From: Mycolicibacterium boenickei
GTDB taxonomy: Bacteria; Actinomycetota; Actinomycetes; Mycobacteriales; Mycobacteriaceae
Length of the DNA: 64,000 nucleotides
Direction: 5' to 3'
Assembly: GCF_010731295.1 (NCBI RefSeq)
Contig: NZ_AP022579.1
Coordinates: forward strand, 4,030,001-4,094,000
Of this stretch, positions 42,906 through 49,330 are shown in pieces. A program made the translations under genes and the position numbers. Position 1 is the stretch's first letter. Every line of letters starts with the position of its first letter. The notes under the pieces are model-generated. The model was not told the origin of the DNA. It did no database searches and saw nothing but the letters and a program-made list of their open reading frames with translations.

Positions 42906-44324
42906 GTGACCGATACCGTGACGCCCGATACCGGGACCTGGCGGCAATTGCTGGGTGGCCGACACCTGGGCGCCTCCACCGTGCTGGCTGGCGGCGTGCT
43001 GCTGTACGCCACCAACGAGTTCCTCACCATCAGCCTGCTTCCCAGTGCGGTGGCCGACATCGGTGGCCAGCGGTTCTACGCGTGGGTGACGACGGTGTAC
43101 CTGGTCGCCTCGGTGATCGCGGCCACCACAGTCCACTCGATGCTCATGCGATTGGGGCCGCGACAGGCGTACCTGTTGGGGCTCACGGTCTTCGGCGCGG
43201 GAAGCCTTGGTTGCGCACTGGCACCGAGTATGGAGGTCCTGCTCGCCGGGCGCACCGTGCAGGGTTTCGCCGGTGGGCTGCTGGCGGGCCTGGGATACGC
43301 CGTGATCAACACTGCGCTTCCGAATACGTTGTGGACCAAGGCTTCTGCGCTGGTGTCGGCTATGTGGGGGGTCGGCACGGTGATCGGCCCGGCGTCGGGC
43401 GGGATGTTCGCCCAGTTCGGGCACTGGCGGTGGGCCTTCGGCGTGCTGGTGGTGCTGACGGGCGCGATGGCCGCGCTGGTTCCGGTGGCACTGCCCGGCC
43501 GCAACGGCGCGACATCGGCTCCGGCCCCGGGCATTCCGGTGCGGTCACTGGCGGTGCTGGGCACGGCGGCCATGGCGGTCAGCGTGGCCGGCATACCGCA
43601 CGATTGGCGGGCCACCGCTGCACTGCTGGGTGTCGGAGTGGTGCTCGTGGCCGGATTCGTGTTCATCGACCGTCGCGCCGGGGCATCGGTATTGCCGCCC
43701 AGTACTTTCGGAGCGGGTCCGCTCAAGTGGATCTACCTGAGCCTGGGCGTGCTGATGGCCGCGACGATGGTCGACATGTACGTGCCACTGTTCGGTCAAC
43801 GGCTGGCACACCTGACACCGGTGATGGCGGGGTTCTTCGCGGCGGTGTTGTCGGTCGGCTGGACCGCCGGTGAGATCGTCAGCGCCTCCCTGCAGAACCG
43901 GCGGGTGATCGTGCGCACGGTGGCGCTCGCGCCGGTCGTGATGGCGGCCGGGCTGGCGTTCGGGGCGGTGTTGATCCGGGACGGGATGGCGCCGTGGCAG
44001 GTGGCGATGTGGGCGGTGGCGCTCGCGGTCACCGGCGCCGGGATCGGCATCGCCTGGCCGCACCTGTCCGCATGGGCGATGAGCAGCGTCGACGACCCGG
44101 ACGAGGGGCCGGCTGCGGCGGCGGCCATCAACACCGTGCAATTGATCTGCGGCGCGTTCGGAGCGGGTCTGGCCGGTGTCGTCGTCAACCTGCGCGATAC
44201 CGGCGATGCGGCTGCAGCCCGTTGGCTGTTCGCCGTGTTCGCGGTGCTCGCCGCGCTCGGCGCGGTGGCCTCCTTCCGGTCTGCACCGCGAGCGTGCGTG
44301 TCTGCTCCCCAACACGCCGCGTAA
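42906..44324 (+). CDS. MFS transporter (Rv1634-like drug efflux)
   Basis: This 472-residue major facilitator protein is of the 14-TM DHA2-like branch. The first segment contains GGVLLYATNEFLTISLLPS, the loop-2 region LMRLGPRQAYLLGLTVFGAG and motif C-like AMWGVGTVIGPASGGMFAQF. It should export small molecules by proton antiport; Rv1634 holds the same position after uvrB. GTG 42906 is leaderless by spacing. The last 13 residues (APRACVSAPQHAA) are encoded by the structured repeat copy C, so the C-terminus was probably remodelled by insertion or spread of that element. Confidence 0.9.
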   Translation: MTDTVTPDTGTWRQLLGGRHLGASTVLAGGVLLYATNEFLTISLLPSAVADIGGQRFYAWVTTVYLVASVIAATTVHSMLMRLGPRQAYLLGLTVFGAGSLGCALAPSMEVLLAGRTVQGFAGGLLAGLGYAVINTALPNTLWTKASALVSAMWGVGTVIGPASGGMFAQFGHWRWAFGVLVVLTGAMAALVPVALPGRNGATSAPAPGIPVRSLAVLGTAAMAVSVAGIPHDWRATAALLGVGVVLVAGFVFIDRRAGASVLPPSTFGAGPLKWIYLSLGVLMAATMVDMYVPLFGQRLAHLTPVMAGFFAAVLSVGWTAGEIVSASLQNRRVIVRTVALAPVVMAAGLAFGAVLIRDGMAPWQVAMWAVALAVTGAGIGIAWPHLSAWAMSSVDDPDEGPAAAAAINTVQLICGAFGAGLAGVVVNLRDTGDAAAARWLFAVFAVLAALGAVASFRSAPRACVSAPQHAA

Positions 44325-44350
44325 CACCAACACTTTGCGCACACTCGTGC
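44282..44350 (+). repeat. Structured dispersed repeat, copy C, overlapping the MFS stop codon
   Basis: This is the same element as at 23144-23212 and 23457-23525. The outer arms 44289-44298 (CGAGCGTGCG) and 44338-44347 (CGCACACTCG) pair with one G.U. An inner hairpin GTGT/ACAC (44298-44301, 44312-44315) is weaker than in copies A and B. The first 43 bases are translated as the C-terminus of the MFS protein. Confidence 0.78.
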
Positions 44351-44412
44351 GCGATGAGTTTCAGCGGCGGCGTGAGTCTCACTCGTATAAGACCGATACA
44401 AGGAGTGATTCG

Positions 44413-45183
44413 ATGCCGCTGACGCTCAATGCCTACCCAGATGTCGCGACCCGGGACGAGTGGCTCGAGGCGCGCAAGAAACTGCTGGCCGCCGAACGCG
44501 AGGTCACCCACCTCCGCGACGAGGTCAACGCCCAACGACGCCGGCTGCCGATGGTGAAGGTGGAGAAGGACTACACCTTCGAGGGGCCGAACGGCGAAGT
44601 GCGGCTGGTCGACCTGTTCGAGGGCCGCAGCCAGCTCTACATCCACCACTTCATGTGGATCGACGCGATCGACCAGGGCTGCCCGAGCTGCACGGCGGCG
44701 GCCGATCTGACCTTCACCGAACGGGATCGAGAGCTGTTGCACGGCAAGGACGTCACGTTCGCCTGTGTATCCCGGGCGCCCTATGCCAGCATCGCGGCCT
44801 ACCGGGACGCGCACGGTTGGACGTTCCCGTGGTACTCGTCGCGCGACGGTGACTTCACCTACGACTACCACGTGACACTCGACCCAGCCCGTGCACCGAT
44901 CGAATACAACTACAAGTCCGCCGATGAGCTCCGCGCCGACGGTTTCAGTGACGACGACCTCCGCGGCGACTGGCCCGGAGCCAGCGTCTTCCTGCGCCGC
45001 GGCGACGAGGTCTTCCACACCTATTCGGCCTTCGCGCGCGGCCTCGACCACACCGCGGTGGGCTATCCATTCCTCGACCTCACCCCGTACGGGCGCCAGG
45101 AACCGTGGGAGGACTCGCCGGCCGGGTGGCCACAGGGCGGGCCAGTGGTCGGCAGGCCGGTCGGGGAGGCCGACGACAGTTAG
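44413..45183 (+). CDS. DUF899 family thioredoxin-like protein
   Basis: This 256-residue protein of the DUF899 family has a predicted thioredoxin-like fold. An N-terminal coiled helix (LEARKKLLAAEREVTHLRDE, 18-37) is followed by KDYTFEGPNGEVRLVDLF, HHFMWIDAIDQGCPSCTAAAD with a C-P-S-C pair (about 93-96), and VFLRRGDEVFHTYSAFARG. The role is unknown. AAGGAG at 44400-44405 gives a good Shine-Dalgarno for ATG 44413. Upstream, GTGAG-T-CTCAC (44372-44382) is a possible operator. A gene of this kind is not at this place in M. tuberculosis, so it is probably accessory. Confidence 0.85.
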   Translation: MPLTLNAYPDVATRDEWLEARKKLLAAEREVTHLRDEVNAQRRRLPMVKVEKDYTFEGPNGEVRLVDLFEGRSQLYIHHFMWIDAIDQGCPSCTAAADLTFTERDRELLHGKDVTFACVSRAPYASIAAYRDAHGWTFPWYSSRDGDFTYDYHVTLDPARAPIEYNYKSADELRADGFSDDDLRGDWPGASVFLRRGDEVFHTYSAFARGLDHTAVGYPFLDLTPYGRQEPWEDSPAGWPQGGPVVGRPVGEADDS

Positions 45184-45244
45184 TGATCATTGCGATCGAA
45201 ACTATGGGCGCACACCTGCGCGGCTGGCACAGTGGTCAACCGAT

Positions 45245-45315
45245 GCGGGTGTGTCTGAGTGGCTAGGAACCGGCCTGCAAAGCCGTTTACACGGGTTCGA
45301 ATCCCGTCACTCGCT
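45245..45315 (+). tRNA. tRNA-Cys (anticodon GCA)
   Basis: The 71-base cloverleaf has a 7-pair acceptor stem (45245-45251 with 45308-45314, one G.U), a short three-pair D stem, anticodon loop CTGCAAA with GCA at 45277-45279, and a perfect T arm (ACGGG/CCCGT around TTCGAAT). The discriminator base is U (45315), the main identity element for cysteine. CCA is not encoded. The top pair of the anticodon stem is a C.U mismatch (45270/45286) and the D stem contains a U.G pair, so the gene is somewhat irregular. It stands alone, not in a tRNA cluster. Confidence 0.85.
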
Positions 45316-45318
45316 CGA

Positions 45319-45355
45319 ATGAGAGCCCCCGCCCACTGATGGGCGGGGGCTTCAT
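45319..45355 (+). terminator. Terminator of the tRNA-Cys gene
   Basis: A perfect 12-base stem (45324-45335 with 45340-45351, loop CTGA) is extended by 4 more pairs across a one-base bulge (45319-45322 with 45352-45355). It begins 3 bases after the tRNA and lies before the thioesterase start. There is only a short T-run (TT) after the stem. Confidence 0.85.
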
Positions 45356-45369
45356 CGAATAATGCTGCG

Positions 45370-46221
45370 GTGCCCATGCTGCCCCTTGCCGACGTCCTGT
45401 CCACGCTCGACCTGACGGAGTCGGGTGACGGCATGTTCGTCGCCGAGCAGCGGGACAACCCCAGCCATCACATCGTGGGCGGCCACATCGCCGCCCAGGC
45501 CCTGATGGCCGCCAGCCGCACCGTCCCGGGCCGGTTGCCGCACAGCTTGCACGCTTATCTGCTCCGGGCGGGCGATGCCCGGTATCCGGTGCAGATGGAG
45601 GTGAGCAACCTGCGCGACGGTGGCTCACTGTCCACGCGCCGGGTCATCGGCCGCCAAGGCGACGAGGTGTTGCTGGAAGCGCTCGTCTCGTTCAGCGTTC
45701 CGATGGACGCCGCGGATTACCAGCAGGCCCGGCCGGAGGTACCCGATCCGGAGACCCTGCCGCCGGTCGGGGAGCAGCTGCAGGCGTTCGCCGACGAGGC
45801 CGGCGGGTTCTGGGTGCGCCCGCAGTGGATCGAGCGGCGTTACATCGACCCGCCGCCCCGACTGGCCATCGATCTGCCCGAACCGCCCGAGCACACCCGG
45901 ATGTGGTGGCGCCCCGCCGAACCCGTCACCGACGATCCCATCGTCAACAGCTGTCTGCTGACGTACTTTTCGGGCACCGCATTGCTGGATTCCACCCTCT
46001 CGATGCGGCGCGGCACCCATGTGACCACATTCTCGGCGTTGATCGACCTCGCGATCTGGTTCCACCGTCCCGCCGATCTGACGGATTGGGTGTTGTCCGA
46101 CCAGGTTTCACCCAGCGGCATCAACGGGCGCGGACTGGCCAACGCCACCATCTACAACCGGGCGGGGCAGCTCGTGTGCTCGACGACCCAGGAGATGTAC
46201 TTCGGCCGCCGCCGCGGCTGA
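45370..46221 (+). CDS. Acyl-CoA thioesterase II (TesB family)
   Basis: This 283-residue double-hotdog thioesterase hydrolyses acyl-CoAs to fatty acids and CoA. The conserved blocks are HHIVGGHIAAQALMAASRTV (about 33-52), LHAYLLRAGDARYPVQMEV with the usual active-site region, and the C-terminal SALIDLAIWFHRPADLTDW with the family Asp. GTG 45370 is used; ATG 45376 is two codons further on and equally possible. It lies between the tRNA-Cys terminator and a convergent GT-C gene, with 1 base between stops. Confidence 0.9.
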   Translation: MPMLPLADVLSTLDLTESGDGMFVAEQRDNPSHHIVGGHIAAQALMAASRTVPGRLPHSLHAYLLRAGDARYPVQMEVSNLRDGGSLSTRRVIGRQGDEVLLEALVSFSVPMDAADYQQARPEVPDPETLPPVGEQLQAFADEAGGFWVRPQWIERRYIDPPPRLAIDLPEPPEHTRMWWRPAEPVTDDPIVNSCLLTYFSGTALLDSTLSMRRGTHVTTFSALIDLAIWFHRPADLTDWVLSDQVSPSGINGRGLANATIYNRAGQLVCSTTQEMYFGRRRG

Positions 46222-46222
46222 C

Positions 46223-47761
46223 TCACCGGGTGGACTTCACCACCTGGGCGAAGTTGAACTGCCAGCGTTCGACGATGTGGAAGCCCATGCCTTCGGGTAC
46301 CTGATAGGCGGGAGCGCGGTCCAGCCGGGGTCCGGGCGGTAGGCCTTGTCCGCTCTGGCGACTCGGCACCGCGGGGTCACGTTCGGACACGGTCCACAGC
46401 ACCGTGCATCGGCGCACCTCATCGGCGACACCCCAGATCCCGAGGTGCGCATCCCACAACCGGTTTCGTTGCCAGGCCCGGGCGCCGCGGCCGGGGTCGA
46501 CGAGGTGGGCATACGCGGCTGGTCGGGCGGCGGTGATGGGCCGGATGGGTCCCGGCTTCCACGCGGTGGTGTTGTCGAAGATCACGCAGTCGCCGGGGGA
46601 GGAGTGCGCCGTGATGACGTCGGCCACCTGGCTGAAATCCATGCCCTCCTTGGCATATGGACCGCGTTGCACGGTGATGTAGTTCGGTGTCGCGGCCAAC
46701 GCGAACACCGCCAGCGCCGCGGTGATCCATTCACGGCTGCGGGCCAGAGCCACCACACACACGGCGAGCAGCAGCGCCATCGCAGGCGTGGTGAAGGAGA
46801 GGTAACGCGGGTAGTAAAGCGGTTGGGCGACTGCCGAATACGCCACCAGCACCGCAGTCGGTGCCACCACCCACACCGCGGCCACGACCACCAGTCGCCG
46901 CGTGCTCCCATCGGTGGGCCGCAGCCGCCGGACCAGCAGCGGTGCGCTCAGTGTCGCGGCTGCCAGTAGCGCGAAGGCCACGCTGTGGTCGAAGTACTGC
47001 TCCAACGCGACTTCGGTGACCGTGTGCAGGCCCGGCGGTGAGATCCAGCCGACCTGAAAGCTCTGCGAACGGCACCACAACCCGAACGGGATCACCACCG
47101 CCACGGCTGCGGCGGTGACCGCAGCCCACGTGCTCCGGATGCGACGACGGTCGCTGAGCAGGACTACGGCTACCGCGTGGGGAATCACCATCAGCACCAC
47201 GAAGATGTTCAGGACCGTCGAAAACACCAGCAGCGCACCGTATGACGCCCACCGCGCGGCGCGGTCGCGCCGGATCGCCGAGACGAGTAGAACCGTCAGC
47301 CACACCGCCGCCAGCGTCGACCACGAATAGGAGCGGGCCTCGATGCCGGCCCAGGTGATCCTTGGGAGCATCGCGAAAAGGACTGCGGCACAGACCGACA
47401 CCGTCCGATTGCAGAACTGCCGGCCGAGCACTGCCACTCCTGCCGCGGCGCCACCGACCGCAAGGCAGCTGGAGAGGCGGGACCAGAACTCGGTTGCCGG
47501 GAATATGGTGAACCAGCCGTGCATGCCGAGGTAATAGAGGCCGTGTACCGCGTCGATGTGGCCGATCAGCTCCCACAGCTGGGAAACCGAGCGGGTAGCC
47601 GCCGATATGGTGGCGGCCTCGTCGAACCACAGCGAAGGCCGGGCGGCCCCCAAAGCGCACAGCACAACGGCGAATGCGGCCACCGCCAGAGCGTCGAATC
47701 GGACTTCTCGACCGACCCCGCGGTCCGTGCCATCGGCACGGTCATTCAGCGATAGATCCAC
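46223..47761 (-). CDS. GT-C family membrane glycosyltransferase (Rv1635c/CapA position)
   Basis: This 512-residue integral membrane protein has about ten hydrophobic segments in the first ~350 residues and a soluble C-terminal domain. The first periplasmic loop contains SLWFDEAATISAATRS, the acidic motif (here F-D-E) that serves as catalytic base in GT-C enzymes using polyprenyl-phosphate sugars. It lies between the uvrB-MFS block and the universal stress gene, where M. tuberculosis has Rv1635c, described as a mannosyltransferase in ManLAM capping. Start GTG 47761. The exact acceptor here is uncertain, because many fast growers do not make mannose caps. Confidence 0.75.
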   Translation of the reverse strand: MDLSLNDRADGTDRGVGREVRFDALAVAAFAVVLCALGAARPSLWFDEAATISAATRSVSQLWELIGHIDAVHGLYYLGMHGWFTIFPATEFWSRLSSCLAVGGAAAGVAVLGRQFCNRTVSVCAAVLFAMLPRITWAGIEARSYSWSTLAAVWLTVLLVSAIRRDRAARWASYGALLVFSTVLNIFVVLMVIPHAVAVVLLSDRRRIRSTWAAVTAAAVAVVIPFGLWCRSQSFQVGWISPPGLHTVTEVALEQYFDHSVAFALLAAATLSAPLLVRRLRPTDGSTRRLVVVAAVWVVAPTAVLVAYSAVAQPLYYPRYLSFTTPAMALLLAVCVVALARSREWITAALAVFALAATPNYITVQRGPYAKEGMDFSQVADVITAHSSPGDCVIFDNTTAWKPGPIRPITAARPAAYAHLVDPGRGARAWQRNRLWDAHLGIWGVADEVRRCTVLWTVSERDPAVPSRQSGQGLPPGPRLDRAPAYQVPEGMGFHIVERWQFNFAQVVKSTR

Positions 47762-48107
47762 GTCAGCGACGGTGTCACCCCCTCAACCGATGGCAAAGGT
47801 TAACCTGAGGCACCCGACTCGCTCTCTCCGACAGCGTGATTGCCGACCTTCGCAGGTAGATGAGCTGGATCACTACGGGCGGCGAATCGTCCTGACGGCA
47901 ACCCTGATTCGGTCGGCGTCGACTGCGTCACGGTCAGCACCGATTTTGCGGTTCCGAGGGTTAACATCAGTGCCGAATCGCCGTTCGGGACCTGATAATG
48001 GGGTCCAGTTGCCGGTTGTCCGTGTGGGTGTCGTGATTCGCACCCCTGGTCAGCGGTGACGGGTTACTGTCTCGGGTGGCGTTGCAACTGACAGTGGGAG
48101 GGTATTG
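47762..48107. other. Intergenic region with two GGTTAAC sites
   Basis: This 346-base divergent gap has no convincing gene. AGGTTAACCT at 47797-47806 is a perfect palindrome, and GGTTAAC recurs at 47959-47965. TACTGT at 48065-48070 is a possible -10 for the stress protein, with GGGAGGG at 48096-48102 as its Shine-Dalgarno. An open frame crossing the region is non-conserved in appearance and was not called. Confidence 0.5.
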
Positions 48108-48551
48108 ATGAGCGCGTATCGAACCGTGGTGGTCGGCACGGACGGATCTGATTCGTCGTTGCGTGCAGTCGACCGCGCCGGTCAGATTGCCGCCGGCTCG
48201 AATGCCAAGCTGATCGTGGCAACCGCGTACTTCCCCCAGAGCGAAGACCAGCGTGCCGCCGACGTGCTCAAGGACGAGGGCTACAAGATGGCCGGCAATG
48301 CGCCGATCTACGCCATCCTCCGCGAGGCGACCGACCGGGCGAAGGCCGCCGGCGCCACCGACATCGAGGAGCGGCCGGTCGTCGGCGCCCCCGTCGATGC
48401 GCTCGTCGAGCTGGCCGAGGATGTCTCGGCGGATCTGCTGGTGGTCGGCAACGTCGGCCTGAGCACCATCGCCGGTCGGCTGCTGGGCTCGGTGCCCGCG
48501 AACGTGGCACGCCGGTCCAAGACCGACGTGCTCATCGTCCACACCAGCTGA
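48108..48551 (+). CDS. Universal stress protein (Rv1636-like)
   Basis: This 147-residue single-domain UspA protein has N-terminal TVVVGTDGSDSSLRAVDRAG and the ATP-binding C-terminal motif G-x2-G-x9-G-S in GNVGLSTIAGRLLGSVPANV. The matching M. tuberculosis protein, Rv1636, binds cyclic AMP with high affinity, so this one may buffer cAMP; that is established for the family member and inferred here. ATG 48108 has GGGAGGG 5 bases upstream. It is convergent with the MBL hydrolase gene, which also matches M. tuberculosis order. Confidence 0.93.
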   Translation: MSAYRTVVVGTDGSDSSLRAVDRAGQIAAGSNAKLIVATAYFPQSEDQRAADVLKDEGYKMAGNAPIYAILREATDRAKAAGATDIEERPVVGAPVDALVELAEDVSADLLVVGNVGLSTIAGRLLGSVPANVARRSKTDVLIVHTS

Positions 48552-48573
48552 GCCGCCCGTACGGGCTGACCGA

Positions 48574-49257
48574 CTACCAACCGCGCTCGCGCCACTCCCC
48601 GAGGTGGGGACGTTCGGTGCCGAGCGTGGTGTCGTCTCCGTGGCCGGGGTACACCACCGTGCTGTCGTCATAGACGTCGAACACCTTGGTGCTCACATCG
48701 CCAAGGAGTCGCTCGAAGTCTCCGGGCTGCCAGGTCTTGCCGACGCCGCCGGGGAACAGGCAGTCGCCGGTGAACAGGTGCGTGACGCCGTCGGGTGACG
48801 TGAGCGCCAGCGCCACCGATCCCTCGGTGTGGCCCTGGAGATGGATCACGTCGAACGTCAGGTCGCCGATCGTGATCGTGTCGCCGTCGGCCAGGATGCG
48901 GTCGGGGGTGACGGGCAAGGGCTCCGCGTCCAGGGAGTGGGCGGCTGTCGGTGCCCCGGTGACCTCTGCCACAGCTTCGAGCGCCTGCCAGTGGTCGAAG
49001 TGCTGATGGCTGGTGACGATCAGGGACAGCTTGGGCGTCTGCTGTTTGATCACGTCCAGGAGCACCTCGGCGTCGTTCGCGGCGTCGATGAGCAGCGTCT
49101 CACCGGTGGAATTGCAGGTCACCAGGTAGGCGTTGTTGTCCATGGGTCCGACCGACACCTTGATGATCGAGGCGTTCGGGAGGGTGCGCCTGGCAGCGGT
49201 CCCGGGTTCCTGGTGACCGGTGTACGTGTCGTCAACCGCGATGTGGGGGCTGGTCAT
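48574..49257 (-). CDS. MBL-fold metallo-hydrolase (Rv1637c-like, glyoxalase II type)
   Basis: This 227-residue metallo-beta-lactamase-fold hydrolase has the zinc motif SHQHFDH (H-x-H-x-D-H, about 89-95), further ligands in LQGHTEGS and FTGDCLF, and the terminal histidine in VYPGHGDDTT. It resembles glyoxalase II and bacilliredoxin-type hydrolases; the natural substrate is unknown. The frame is open to 49467, but ATG 49257 has minus-strand TACGGT (49269-49264) ending 6 bases upstream, a leaderless start. Its promoter abuts that of uvrA, which is divergent. Confidence 0.92.
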   Translation of the reverse strand: MTSPHIAVDDTYTGHQEPGTAARRTLPNASIIKVSVGPMDNNAYLVTCNSTGETLLIDAANDAEVLLDVIKQQTPKLSLIVTSHQHFDHWQALEAVAEVTGAPTAAHSLDAEPLPVTPDRILADGDTITIGDLTFDVIHLQGHTEGSVALALTSPDGVTHLFTGDCLFPGGVGKTWQPGDFERLLGDVSTKVFDVYDDSTVVYPGHGDDTTLGTERPHLGEWRERGW

Positions 49258-49275
49258 AGCGCCACCGTATCGGGC

Positions 49276-49298
49276 TTGTCGGTGGTCGCACATAGCAT
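49276..49298 (+). promoter_or_regulatory. PafBC-type DNA-damage promoter of uvrA
   Basis: TTGTCGGTG (49276-49284), an 8-base spacer and TAGCAT (49293-49298) are an exact match to the motif TTGTCRGTG-N8-TANNNT. The predicted start of transcription is near 49305, leaving a ~26-base leader with AAAGGAAA (49320-49327) before GTG 49331. The nonamer is identical to the one at uvrB. Confidence 0.87.
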
Positions 49299-49330
49299 GG
49301 GCGTGAAGTCTGTCGTGGGAAAGGAAACGC

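Noticed and set aside
47797..47806. AGGTTAACCT as an IdeR iron box
   Set aside because: The IdeR box is a 19-base site with a longer centre (about TTAGGTTAGGCTAACCTAA); this palindrome is too short and the flanks do not match.
47556..48059. A 167-residue plus-strand open frame across the region before the stress protein
   Set aside because: It begins antisense to the GT-C gene and its sequence is low-complexity Ser/Arg/Thr without motif; no promoter or Shine-Dalgarno fits.
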